A DNA stretch of 64,000 nt, from positions 186,001-250,000 of the forward strand of contig NW_027185566.1 of assembly GCF_040183065.1 (NCBI RefSeq), given 5' to 3'. Both the position numbers and the translations under genes were made by a program. Source of the stretch: Periplaneta americana. Lineage: Eukaryota; Arthropoda; Insecta; Blattodea; Blattidae. The notes below the pieces were generated by a model that saw only the letters and a list, made by a program, of their open reading frames with translations, had not been told where the DNA came from and ran no database searches. Shown piece after piece: positions 8,954-17,487 of this stretch. The stretch's first letter is position 1. Every line of letters starts with the position of its first letter.

Positions 8954-10720
8954 TTATGAATTGGTTTTTATTTTTTGTTCGAAATCTTTTTTCTTTTTAT
9001 TCAATATCTGTAGTTCTTGCATTATAAATACAATACTTTCCTGATTCTTTGAGGTATTGAGGTTTTTTTTTAAATTATTTTCCTGTTGTTGTAACGCCGA
9101 AATTTGAATAGAATAGTAGCAATCCAAAAGAGCTTTTTGTTTATTTTCCATTGAGCTAATGAGTTTTTTATGTTGAGTGACGACCTGTTTAAGAAATTTT
9201 GGAAGGGTACTAAAAAAAATGTCTAAAACAAAATTTTTTTCCAAAATAAATAAATTAAATAATTCTTTTGCATTGGGATGATTAAAAAAAGCACCACTCA
9301 TATGAAATTTTTCTTGAAGTTGATAAAAATATTCTGGAACATAGAGACATAAACAAACAAACAATATTTCCATCTGTTTTTCTCGCTCTTGAGGAGAGAT
9401 AGGTTGAATCTTTGGAATATTCTTTTCTGTTACAGGAGAGAGCTGATTTTTATTGATAAGTGCATTTTTATATTGAGGTGCTCGTAGGGATGTTCGTACA
9501 GATTGAAAAAAAGATTCTCTTAAAAAAGGAGTAATTTTTTCCAAACTTTGAAGATAGCTATTCATAGATTTTTTTTGTTTGATTGGATCTGTTTCTTTTT
9601 GAAGAGTGTAAATTAAGAATTCTTCCCAAGACTTTGTTTTTTGTGTAATCCACTGTTTCAAATATTCCCGATGATACATCGCCATATCGTACGGATCTTT
9701 ACCTGGATCACAAAGAACAAATTTTGGAGTAATTTCTTCTTCTAAGCAGATAAAAAGAGCTTTTTGTGCTGCTTTTTCACCAGCTAAATCTCCATCAAAT
9801 AGTAAAACAATATTTTCCGTATAATGTCTTAAAATCTGAATATGTTGTTTGCCAATGGCCGTACCCAATGTTGCTACAGCGTTTTTGTGTCCGTTTTGGT
9901 GCATTGCGATTACATCAAAGTAACCTTCTGTTATATAAACAAGATTTTCTTCCTTGATAGTATTTTTTGCTTGATATAAACCATAAAGAGTTTCCTTTTT
10001 TGAGAAGATAGGAGTTTCGGCACTGTTAATATATTTGGGTAAAGAATTATCTAAAACACGAGATCCAAATGCAATAACATCTCCTTCAATATTTTGAATA
10101 GGAAAAATCACCTTATCTCTAAAGCGATCTTTAAGTCCAGCTTCATCACTGAGAGATCCATAAAATAGTTGGCTTGCAGATAAAGTTTGTTCTTTGAATT
10201 TTGCAAGATCCATTTTTTTTGAAAGAAAAGAGTATTTTTTTGGAGAGGCTCCCAAAAGAAATTGGGTTACCAATTCTGGTTGTATCTCTCTTTGTTTTAG
10301 ATAAGATTGTGCTCCTTCGCAGGAGGGGAGTCTTAGTGCTTGATGGTAAATCAGTGCTACTTGATTATTTAAGTCTATAATCTCTTTATGGAGTTTTTCC
10401 TGTTCTGAATATCTTTGATACGTATTTTTATCCAGTATAATACCGGCAAAATTAGCAGTTTGTTGTATGGCCTCTTTAAATTCCAAATGTAGATACTTTT
10501 GCGCAAATTGGACAATAGTACCTGATTCTTTGCAACCAAAACAGTGGTAAAAGCCTTTATCATCGTTAACATTAAAGGAAGGAGTTTTTTCAGCATGGAA
10601 AGGACAAAGACCAATAAATTGAGAGCCACGTTTAGTTAGTGTGATATATTGACCAATATATTGAGAAAGTTTAACGTTGTTTCTAATTAAGTCGACAATA
10701 TTGTTTGTTTTATGCTGCAT
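8954..10720 (-). CDS. dnaG: DNA primase
   Basis: The 588-residue primase makes RNA primers at the replication fork. The N-terminal CHC2 zinc finger is intact (C39, H42, C60, C63, within GLCPFHAEKTPSF and FYHCFGC). A TOPRIM domain follows (about 255-340) with the acidic motifs EGYFDV and LLFDGDLAGEKAA. The C-terminal third is divergent, Lys/Gln rich, and would bind the DnaB helicase. No clear Shine-Dalgarno precedes the ATG at 10720. It lies upstream of the V-ATPase operon on the same strand but with a separate candidate promoter between them, so co-regulation is not implied. Confidence 0.96.
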   Translation of the reverse strand: MQHKTNNIVDLIRNNVKLSQYIGQYITLTKRGSQFIGLCPFHAEKTPSFNVNDDKGFYHCFGCKESGTIVQFAQKYLHLEFKEAIQQTANFAGIILDKNTYQRYSEQEKLHKEIIDLNNQVALIYHQALRLPSCEGAQSYLKQREIQPELVTQFLLGASPKKYSFLSKKMDLAKFKEQTLSASQLFYGSLSDEAGLKDRFRDKVIFPIQNIEGDVIAFGSRVLDNSLPKYINSAETPIFSKKETLYGLYQAKNTIKEENLVYITEGYFDVIAMHQNGHKNAVATLGTAIGKQHIQILRHYTENIVLLFDGDLAGEKAAQKALFICLEEEITPKFVLCDPGKDPYDMAMYHREYLKQWITQKTKSWEEFLIYTLQKETDPIKQKKSMNSYLQSLEKITPFLRESFFQSVRTSLRAPQYKNALINKNQLSPVTEKNIPKIQPISPQEREKQMEILFVCLCLYVPEYFYQLQEKFHMSGAFFNHPNAKELFNLFILEKNFVLDIFFSTLPKFLKQVVTQHKKLISSMENKQKALLDCYYSIQISALQQQENNLKKNLNTSKNQESIVFIMQELQILNKKKKDFEQKIKTNS

Positions 10721-10798
10721 ATAAATTTTTTTAAATTGAAGTAGTTATAAATATAATCAATAAAAGAGAAAATATTTTCTAATTTTTGGAGGTTTGTT

Positions 10799-11770
10799 AT
10801 GCAAATTTATATCAATGATGTCTCTGTAGAATTTACTCTAGAAGAAGAGAAATTATTGTATGAAGTTATGGCAGCCTTAGAAAAAAATATTGCTTCTTAT
10901 AATGATTTCATAATGGAAGTTAAAATTAACCAAGAAAGCATACCTTTAGAACAAGTCTTTAGTAGTGAAATTCCTCTTGTTGAAATTGATACCATTAAAA
11001 TAAAAACAGAAAGTATTCTTTCTCATGCCGAATCTATGTTAGCTCATATCAGAGCTATAATTATGGAAATTTACAATCTCAGTGTGCAAGAGGAACAAAT
11101 TTTTTCCCATAAAGAACAAATTTTAGATGCAATGGAAGGTATCTATCAAGTTTTAGACAATACATCTAATGTGCTTTATGTACCATTTATTTATGTTTTC
11201 AAAAATGGTCTATTTCTTAAAGATGATGCCTATGGACTTCTCTCAGACAAAAAGGAGCTAGAGAATAAATTGAGAGATTCCCAAGCTTTTGTCGATATTT
11301 TTAAAACAACTTCGCTTACACGACTGAACAACATTCAAGAACTTTTTATTCCACAGCTGGTTAAAGTTTATAATCTGCTATATGCCAAAAGTCAAGAGTA
11401 TTTGGCTAAAGATTTTTTTACAGATATGTCTGAGGTTCAAGAGGAAATGGGGATAGTTTTTGAAAGTATTGGAGATGTAGTTACTTCTTTTCAGATGGGG
11501 AAAGATACGGAAGGGGTGCGAGGGTTAGAAAAATTTTTATTGATGTATGAATTTGCTTCTCAGATGATTTTACGCTGTAATTTACTGCAGCTTATAGATA
11601 CAGATATAATAAAACCCGTCCAAGAAAAAATACAAGAAAACATAAAATCTATAGATCAAGCCCTTGTAGAAAAGGATATTATCACACTCTGCGATACATT
11701 AGAGTATGAATATGTTCCCCATCTGCAAGAGCTTATTGATTTATTACCTGTTAATGGGATAAAAGATTAA
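10799..11770 (+). CDS. Unknown cytoplasmic protein, possible ubiquitin-like N-terminus
   Basis: This 323-residue protein has no signal peptide or membrane segment. The first about 70 residues alternate strands and one helix (MQIYINDVSVEF, a helix to about 33, then FIMEVKINQESI and DTIKIKTES), a pattern resembling a beta-grasp fold. The remainder is acidic and helical with possible short coiled coils. It has a good GGAGG site 7 bases before its ATG and shares the 10721-10798 intergenic gap divergently with dnaG. Its 3' end overlaps the convergent purine permease by 20 bases. No family is recognised and the fold suggestion is inference. Confidence 0.75.
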   Translation: MQIYINDVSVEFTLEEEKLLYEVMAALEKNIASYNDFIMEVKINQESIPLEQVFSSEIPLVEIDTIKIKTESILSHAESMLAHIRAIIMEIYNLSVQEEQIFSHKEQILDAMEGIYQVLDNTSNVLYVPFIYVFKNGLFLKDDAYGLLSDKKELENKLRDSQAFVDIFKTTSLTRLNNIQELFIPQLVKVYNLLYAKSQEYLAKDFFTDMSEVQEEMGIVFESIGDVVTSFQMGKDTEGVRGLEKFLLMYEFASQMILRCNLLQLIDTDIIKPVQEKIQENIKSIDQALVEKDIITLCDTLEYEYVPHLQELIDLLPVNGIKD

Positions 11771-13046
11771 CAAAACATAAAAGTCCTACTATCCAATTAA
11801 TCCAGTGGATTTGTTTAACATGACCTGTGAATATTTCTATGCAGAGGTAACTTAAAAATCCAAAAATAATACCAAAACTAATATTGTATGTAAAAGGCAT
11901 CATCAGTGCTGTAATGTACGCAGGTACGGCAAATCTAAATGTAGAAAAATCTATTTTTTTCATCATTTCAGACATTTTAATTCCAATAATAATAAGAGCA
12001 CTGGCGGAGGCATAACTAGGAACAATGGCAATTAACGGTGTCAAAAATAGAGCAATAATAAAAAAACAAGCAATAAAAAGTGCGGTTAATCCAGTTTTTC
12101 CTCCTTGAATAATACCAGAAAGAGATTCTAAATAAACAATGGTGGTACTATTACCCAGCAATGCTCCAATAGAACTATTGATAGCATCGACTTTAAATGT
12201 TTTATTGAGGGCTTTTTCTTTTTCTTGTTCAGTCATAAATGTCAGACTTTCTACATTGGCAGAAAGAGTAGCTAGAGAATCAAAAAGATCTACAAACATG
12301 AGTGTGAAAATTGGCATAATTAATGAAAGCCCAATAATCCCAGTAAAATCTAATTTTAAAAAGACTTCATGAATGCTAGGAGGCATAGAAAAGAATTTTT
12401 CAGGTACAGGGCTGTAACCCATGCTGGCAGATATCACAGTACAAATAATAATTCCAATAACAATAGCTCCAGGTACATTTTTTATAATGAGTACTACGGT
12501 AAGCAAAAACCCTAAAAGTCCAATGAAAATTTCTGGAGTCATAGACTTTAGTTGAACAAATGTAATGGGACTTGGTGCAATTAATCCTAGATTATTAAGA
12601 CCTACCAATGTTAAAAATAATCCAATTCCTACCATAGACCCCACTTTAATCGGTTCTGGAAAAAATTGCATAATGCGTTTTTGAAAATTAAAAAAAGCGA
12701 GAATGGTTAAAATAATACCAGAAGTAAAAACAATTGCCAAAGCTTGTTCCCAAGGAATTTTTTGTCCAATTACCAAAGAGTAAACAAAAAAAGCATTTAA
12801 CCCCATACCAGGAGCTATTGCTAAAGGTAATTTTGGAATAAATGCAACCAAAAGCGTACCTATAACAGAAACCAGAATAGTAGAGGTAATAAGTGCCAAC
12901 TTAGGCATCCCTGCTTCTGCCAGAATGCTAGGATTTACAAAAATAACGTAACTCATAGCCAAAAATGTTGTTAATGCTGCTAAAAATTCTTTTCTTACAC
13001 TGGTTTTGTAATAAGAAAGTTTAAAAAAATTGTCTATCCATTTCAT
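11751..13046 (-). CDS. NCS2/AzgA-family purine (adenine/guanine/hypoxanthine) permease
   Basis: The 431-residue protein has about 12-14 hydrophobic segments and the AzgA-type opening KEFLAALTTFLAMSYVIFVN. Other family stretches are LAIAPGMGLNAFFVYSL, the substrate-site loop region FVDLFDSLATL, and NSSIGALLGNSTTIVYLES. This family imports hypoxanthine, guanine or adenine with protons; which base cannot be told from sequence. The next gene, divergently read, is adenylate kinase, so both relate to purine nucleotide supply. The ribosome site is inside a perfect 10 bp hairpin described separately. Confidence 0.93.
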   Translation of the reverse strand: MKWIDNFFKLSYYKTSVRKEFLAALTTFLAMSYVIFVNPSILAEAGMPKLALITSTILVSVIGTLLVAFIPKLPLAIAPGMGLNAFFVYSLVIGQKIPWEQALAIVFTSGIILTILAFFNFQKRIMQFFPEPIKVGSMVGIGLFLTLVGLNNLGLIAPSPITFVQLKSMTPEIFIGLLGFLLTVVLIIKNVPGAIVIGIIICTVISASMGYSPVPEKFFSMPPSIHEVFLKLDFTGIIGLSLIMPIFTLMFVDLFDSLATLSANVESLTFMTEQEKEKALNKTFKVDAINSSIGALLGNSTTIVYLESLSGIIQGGKTGLTALFIACFFIIALFLTPLIAIVPSYASASALIIIGIKMSEMMKKIDFSTFRFAVPAYITALMMPFTYNISFGIIFGFLSYLCIEIFTGHVKQIHWINWIVGLLCFVNLLSH

Positions 13047-13048
13047 GC

Positions 13049-13084
13049 CTTTCTCCTTAAAAAGATACTATTGAAAGGAGAAAG
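13049..13084 (-). promoter_or_regulatory. Hairpin covering the ribosome site of the purine permease gene
   Basis: On the minus strand, arm CTTTCTCCTT is complementary over 10 bp to AAGGAGAAAG (plus positions 13075-13084 and 13049-13058), with a 16-base loop. The second mRNA arm contains the Shine-Dalgarno AAGGAG and ends two bases before the ATG at 13046. Folding would hide the ribosome site, which suggests translational control. No ligand-binding domain is evident. Confidence 0.5.
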
Positions 13085-13178
13085 ATACATAAAAAATTAA
13101 GAAAATGAAAAAAAATTTAATTTTTGTTTTTATAGGTTCAGATCATTAAATTTAAGGTTTCTTAAAAAAGGGGACAAT

Positions 13179-13802
13179 ATGAATATGTTATTAATGGGAC
13201 CTCAAGGGGCAGGTAAAGGGACTGTAGCGGCAATCTTAAATAAACATTTTGGTATCCCCCATATTTCAATGGGAGATCTGCTGCGAGATACACTCAATAC
13301 GGGTTCTGAAGTGGCAAAAGAGATAAAGTCCTATATGGATCAGGGGCTTTTGGTTCCTTTGGGGGTCATCAAAAAAATGCTTCAAGATAGATTAGCTATG
13401 TCGGATTGCAAGAATGGTTTTATTTTGGATGGTTTCCCTAGAGATAAAGAGCAGGCTGATGTTTTGGATGATGTTGTCCCTATTGACTATGTTGTTGTTT
13501 TGGAAGTTTCTCGTGAAGTGTCTATACATCGATTAGGAAATCGGGTTCAGTGTAAGCAATGTGGAGCTATTTATAACTTAGCAACTATGCCTCCTAGGCA
13601 AGAAGGCATTTGCGATGTTTGTGGTGGGATTCTTTTCCAAAGGGAAGATGACCGAGCTGAGGCTATTGAAAAACGTCTTAACATATACGAGAAAGAAACA
13701 AAACCTCTTATCGAAAGGTACGGCAACAAAATTATTCGTTTAGATGCTTCCGTGACGACTCCAGAAGAACTTGCTCAAACAATTATCCAAAAACTGGTTT
13801 AA
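13179..13802 (+). CDS. adk: Adenylate kinase, zinc-LID type
   Basis: The 207-residue enzyme interconverts ATP + AMP and 2 ADP. The P-loop is GPQGAGKGT (7-15), followed by the AMP-site DGFPR (84-88) and the LID arginine segment REDDRAE (155-161). The LID carries four cysteines, C125-x2-C128 and C145-x2-C148, as in Gram-positive type zinc-stabilised kinases. Length is slightly short for the long form (about 215). The ATG follows a GGGGA site. The gene is divergent from the purine permease. Confidence 0.97.
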   Translation: MNMLLMGPQGAGKGTVAAILNKHFGIPHISMGDLLRDTLNTGSEVAKEIKSYMDQGLLVPLGVIKKMLQDRLAMSDCKNGFILDGFPRDKEQADVLDDVVPIDYVVVLEVSREVSIHRLGNRVQCKQCGAIYNLATMPPRQEGICDVCGGILFQREDDRAEAIEKRLNIYEKETKPLIERYGNKIIRLDASVTTPEELAQTIIQKLV

Positions 13803-13810
13803 GCAATCTT

Positions 13811-14767
13811 TTAGTAAAATTCCAGTGAAAAAGTCATCGTATCTTCTGTACCATAGAAACTGGTGGCTTTTACACTGACAATATAAGTTGATAGTCTGTC
13901 TTTTTCAGACCAATTTCCAATTTTTAGCATTTTTATTGTATTATACTTTCTATAAATTTCTTCTACGGTAAATTGATTGTTGATTTTGTTTTTTTGTATG
14001 TTGCTAAAATTAACAATTTGATCAAATACGGTTGCTTGACTTTTTGCGTCTGTAATAGTGACTTTTATGGAACGTGGCAGCGCTTTTTGATATGTTTTTA
14101 AGGGTTGTTCGTATGCATAAACATAAATATTGAAATCTTTGCGTAATGGAATTTTAATAGTTCTTTCAGAGTCGATAAATCTAATAAAAATTCCAGATTC
14201 TAATAAAACACTCCCAATAATAAATTTTTTTTCTCTATTATCTACTTGAGTTGCTTTCAGAAATAGTAAAGGATTAAGAAATAGGTCTCCTTTATTTACC
14301 TTGAGAGAGTAAGATTTGTATATGGAGGAAGCGAAATTTGTTTTTCCTAACTCCATAGGTTCTCTAATTTCTCTGAACGAAAATAAGGAAAGCTTACGAT
14401 CTGCGGAAAATTTAGAGTAATAATATCTAACTTGATTGTTATTTTCTATGACAGCTAGGTCGCTATCACCATAAGACTCGGGTATTTTTTTTGTAGTAGG
14501 AGTGTCTAAGTAAATCAGATTCCCTGTTTCCAGCGTTGGAACACTGGAAACTATATTTTCTATGAGAATATTCTTAGAAAAGAGAGAGGGTAAATCTTTT
14601 TGGTGAGTCAACCCAAATAAGTTATTAATATGATTATTGTACGAGACAGGTTCCAATTGAACAATATTTTCAGCAATTCTGTTAGAATACTCCGTTTGGC
14701 TTTTTATTAAAGAAGGATGAAGCAATATTGTGCATAATGCTATAATGATGAGTAGAAATTTTTTCAT
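13811..14767 (-). CDS. Exported protein of unknown function
   Basis: The 318-residue product starts with a clear signal peptide (KK, hydrophobic to about residue 22, likely cut near LIKSQ). The mature part is rich in Tyr, Ile, Ser and Lys with predicted beta strands and no cysteine pairs. The C-terminus ends in EDTMTFSLEFY, with an aromatic last residue, but too few alternating strands are evident to call it a barrel. Its start overlaps the end of the preceding propeller-like exported protein by four bases (ATGA), so the two are coupled and probably work together outside the inner membrane. No family is recognised. Confidence 0.7.
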   Translation of the reverse strand: MKKFLLIIIALCTILLHPSLIKSQTEYSNRIAENIVQLEPVSYNNHINNLFGLTHQKDLPSLFSKNILIENIVSSVPTLETGNLIYLDTPTTKKIPESYGDSDLAVIENNNQVRYYYSKFSADRKLSLFSFREIREPMELGKTNFASSIYKSYSLKVNKGDLFLNPLLFLKATQVDNREKKFIIGSVLLESGIFIRFIDSERTIKIPLRKDFNIYVYAYEQPLKTYQKALPRSIKVTITDAKSQATVFDQIVNFSNIQKNKINNQFTVEEIYRKYNTIKMLKIGNWSEKDRLSTYIVSVKATSFYGTEDTMTFSLEFY

Positions 14768-15813
14768 AATAGAATAACACCTTCCTTATAAAGTAAATAA
14801 TGCTGATGGTTTTGTTTTAAAAATTTTGGAATACTGGAAGTTGAAAATTGTGTTTTATAAACAAGCTTTTGTTTTTCTATATCAATAATATCCAAGAGGT
14901 ATTCGTCACGATTAATTTCATACAAAAATGCTATATCATTTTTTTGTAATTGAAATGTATCTTTCAGAGGATAAGGTCTTTGTAGAGCAAAATTCTCTAT
15001 GGTAGGGTCTTGTTCATTTTTAATGTTGATGGTAGTAAAACCATAGATGCTATGTACAAATAAAAAATTTTTCTGTGCCAACAGATTTTGGGTTTTTGCT
15101 TCTAAATTGTTAGGAATTTCTATACTTTCTTGATTTTCAGGTTCGGAAATATTGCCAGAAAGAAGTAAACTGGGTTTATAACTACCCAATACATAGTAAG
15201 TTCCAGAGTCCGTAATATGAGCCGCATATGTTACGGAATGAGGAAAATTAAGGTGAATAGAAACAATATTGTTGTGTTCCACAGTAGAATCTAGGACAAT
15301 TAGCTCATTGGATAAAGTAGTAATAATAGCATATTGTCCACTGGGTGAGGCATTGTAGGAGGTGATAATATTTGGAGTGTCTAAATGAGCTAGAAGTTCA
15401 AAACCGCTGGAACTGACTTTGTATATTTCTGTGTAAGTCCTATCAGAAGAGGTCATGAACAAAAACGGGAAAGCAATTCTAGGAAAAAGCGATCTTTGTT
15501 CCAAGGAGGGAAGGGAATTGCCTTGGAAAAATAAGGTAACATTGTTACCAAAATCCCCATAATTAGCCACCAATTCTTTTGGAGAATAAGCGATATATGG
15601 TAATAATAAAGGATTTTTTTGCCAATTTCCATTTTTTAAAACGAGCAAATTCCAAGCATTGGGTTCTGTGAAATCCAATAAAGAAGGCTCCAATTGAGTT
15701 AATTTGGAAAAGTAAGAAATATTGGTACACTGGTATTGGCTAGGGTTATGGTAAACAGGAGTTCTAAAAAAAATCAACAAAACAAGTATAACAAATAAAC
15801 GCTTCCAGCTCAT
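14764..15813 (-). CDS. Membrane-anchored or exported beta-propeller-like protein, unknown function
   Basis: The start at 15813 (MSWKRLF) was preferred over an upstream in-frame one because its ATG overlaps the deaminase stop as ATGA. This gives 349 residues. Residues 5-18 form a hydrophobic segment (signal anchor or signal peptide). The rest has repeated strand-turn units such as NASPSGQYAIITTLSNELIV and DSGTYYVLGSYKPSLLL, recalling WD40-like or PQQ-like propeller blades. It contains no catalytic motif that I can see. It sits in a four-gene minus-strand cluster with dCMP deaminase and another exported protein. Confidence 0.7.
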   Translation of the reverse strand: MSWKRLFVILVLLIFFRTPVYHNPSQYQCTNISYFSKLTQLEPSLLDFTEPNAWNLLVLKNGNWQKNPLLLPYIAYSPKELVANYGDFGNNVTLFFQGNSLPSLEQRSLFPRIAFPFLFMTSSDRTYTEIYKVSSSGFELLAHLDTPNIITSYNASPSGQYAIITTLSNELIVLDSTVEHNNIVSIHLNFPHSVTYAAHITDSGTYYVLGSYKPSLLLSGNISEPENQESIEIPNNLEAKTQNLLAQKNFLFVHSIYGFTTINIKNEQDPTIENFALQRPYPLKDTFQLQKNDIAFLYEINRDEYLLDIIDIEKQKLVYKTQFSTSSIPKFLKQNHQHYLLYKEGVILL

Positions 15814-16280
15814 AAAAAAAGATCCTTTTGAGGCATAGAAAGTTCTTCTACCCAAACGGCAGGATCAATATATAACGGGGGAGTTTCCATATCTTTTTGT
15901 AAAATTACACATTGAATTTGTGCCAAAGTGATGTACTGTTTGCATTGATTACAGATAAAAGAATGACCAAAAACGAACATAGATGCATTTACAGTTTTTT
16001 CAATACCTAATTTTAGAATAGCATACTGTTCTGCATGAATGGAACGACATACATGATATCCCTCCCCACTGGTAAAACCATATTTTTCTTTATTGCAAAA
16101 ACCCATTTCTTGACTATTTTTGATTCCCGTGGGAGGAGAATTAAACCCAGTGGAAAGGATTTGTGCTTGAGTGTTTGCAATAACGGCTCCTACTTGAGCT
16201 CGTAAACAAGGAGATTTTAACGCTTCTTGCCTAGCTAACAGTAATAATTGAGAGGTTTGGGATTGCAAGGCTGGGGTCAT
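15810..16280 (-). CDS. Deoxycytidylate (dCMP) deaminase-like, ComEB family
   Basis: The enzyme would deaminate dCMP to dUMP for thymidylate synthesis. The zinc site is HAE (82-84, within CRSIHAEQYAI) plus C110 and C113 (FICNQC; most relatives have PCxxC). The upstream part has family segments GAVIANTQAQILSTGFNSPP and SGEGYHVCRS. The start at 16280 (156 residues) is chosen because AGAAGGT lies 9 bases upstream and it begins just after the preceding stop. A longer reading would extend into that gene. Confidence 0.85.
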   Translation of the reverse strand: MTPALQSQTSQLLLLARQEALKSPCLRAQVGAVIANTQAQILSTGFNSPPTGIKNSQEMGFCNKEKYGFTSGEGYHVCRSIHAEQYAILKLGIEKTVNASMFVFGHSFICNQCKQYITLAQIQCVILQKDMETPPLYIDPAVWVEELSMPQKDLFL

Positions 16281-16281
16281 T

Positions 16282-16620
16282 TTATTTTTTACCTTCTGAA
16301 GATTTTTTACTTTTTCCAATATTGGTAGAAATAAGAACAATAATACCAACAACAAGAGGAATGAAGATAATAAAAGTATAATACCTTTTGAAGGAAGGAA
16401 AGTATTCAGAGAGTAAAATACCTATGGCTATAACAGTTAAAGCTATAGAAATTAACCAATGCTGTTTGAGTATCCATGGAGCAATCAGTAAAAAAATAAT
16501 GGCTTGAATAACCAAAATTTGGTGCAATAATGACACAGAAGAATGATTGGCTACAAACATAAATATTGTTTGAGCAATCAACAATACACCTACGGTTCTT
16601 AAAAGAAACTTTTGAAACAT
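16282..16620 (-). CDS. Small four-helix membrane protein, unknown function
   Basis: This 112-residue protein has about four hydrophobic segments (6-27, 33-53, 57-77, 80-103) and a short Lys/Ser-rich cytoplasmic tail (KSKKSSEGKK). The start at 16620 is supported by AGAGAGGG eight bases upstream; an in-frame ATG seven codons earlier lacks a ribosome site. It is the first gene of the minus-strand cluster with the deaminase. No family is recognised. Confidence 0.7.
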   Translation of the reverse strand: MFQKFLLRTVGVLLIAQTIFMFVANHSSVSLLHQILVIQAIIFLLIAPWILKQHWLISIALTVIAIGILLSEYFPSFKRYYTFIIFIPLVVGIIVLISTNIGKSKKSSEGKK

Positions 16621-16750
16621 AATAATAACCCTCTCTTCCATTAGTAGTTCTAAATAAAATATACCACGATATAAAAAATATCCATAAAATTTTTATGAAA
16701 TTGCGACAAAAAAAGTTATCATTTATGGTGATGGTGGGAGTTTTTATTAT

Positions 16751-16823
16751 GGTAGTGTACCCAAGTGGTTAAGGGAGCGGTCTGCAAAACCGCGATTCAC
16801 CGGTTCAAATCCGGTCACTACCT
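16751..16823 (+). tRNA. tRNA-Cys (anticodon GCA)
   Basis: A full cloverleaf is visible. The acceptor stem GGTAGTG (16751-16757) pairs with CACTACC (16816-16822). The anticodon stem is GCGGT/ACCGC with loop CTGCAAA, giving anticodon GCA. The T arm is ACCGG-TTCAAAT-CCGGT. The CCA tail is not encoded. The gene ends 22 bases before the first fliL ATG, with no terminator between. Confidence 0.97.
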
Positions 16824-16845
16824 TTTTGTTACTTAGGGAGGGATT

Positions 16846-17466
16846 ATGGAAGAAGAACAGGTAACAGAAGAATCATCGAATTCTCAAAATGATTCGGAAA
16901 AATCCAGTAGAAGAACAAAAGTTCTCTTTCTAATTGTCAGACTTGTTCGTATTTTTATTATTGTCGGTATTTTCCTTTTAGCTTTGTTTATTTTTTTTAA
17001 GATGAGTGGTTTTGTTTATGACAGAACTCAAGTTATTGAAAAAGATAGTCTGGGGGAGGCAACCCTAGATGTATATGCACAAAAGCCGAAAACAGTTCCA
17101 TTAGAAACTTTTGACGCAGGGCAATACAATTTTGAAATTAAGACAATCAGTCCTAACGAGGTGAATGCATTTGTAAAAATACATTTAGCATTAGTTTATG
17201 ATCCTAGTACTTTAGAAGGATACGATCCAAAAGCGGAAGACCAGAGTCACAATGTCCTTTCTGCCGAGCTAGAAGAAAGAAAACTCCAGATTACAGATAT
17301 CTTTAGAGTTATGCTATCTCAAAAGACCTACGAAGAACTCAAAGGAACAAATGGGATGGGGATAGTTAAAAAACAATTAATGAATCAAATAAATCATATT
17401 TTAGTAAATGGAAAAATCTCCGACATATATTTCACAGAGTGGAATATTATTCCTACAGGTTATTAA
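16846..17466 (+). CDS. fliL: FliL-like flagellar basal body protein, first paralogue
   Basis: The 206-residue product has a charged N-terminus (1-25), one membrane helix (about 31-50) and a periplasmic domain with the FliL pattern. That pattern includes the strand segment FEIKTISPNEVNAFVKIHLAL and, near the end, the MNQINHILVNGKISDIYFTEW stretch, each typical of 'l...ink.l..g.i..vyft.f'. FliL sits around the stator and supports torque. It is followed by a second FliL and then FliM. The start has GGAGG four bases upstream and is just downstream of tRNA-Cys. Confidence 0.85.
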   Translation: MEEEQVTEESSNSQNDSEKSSRRTKVLFLIVRLVRIFIIVGIFLLALFIFFKMSGFVYDRTQVIEKDSLGEATLDVYAQKPKTVPLETFDAGQYNFEIKTISPNEVNAFVKIHLALVYDPSTLEGYDPKAEDQSHNVLSAELEERKLQITDIFRVMLSQKTYEELKGTNGMGIVKKQLMNQINHILVNGKISDIYFTEWNIIPTGY

Positions 17467-17487
17467 AAGACAAAATGGAGGGTGCAT

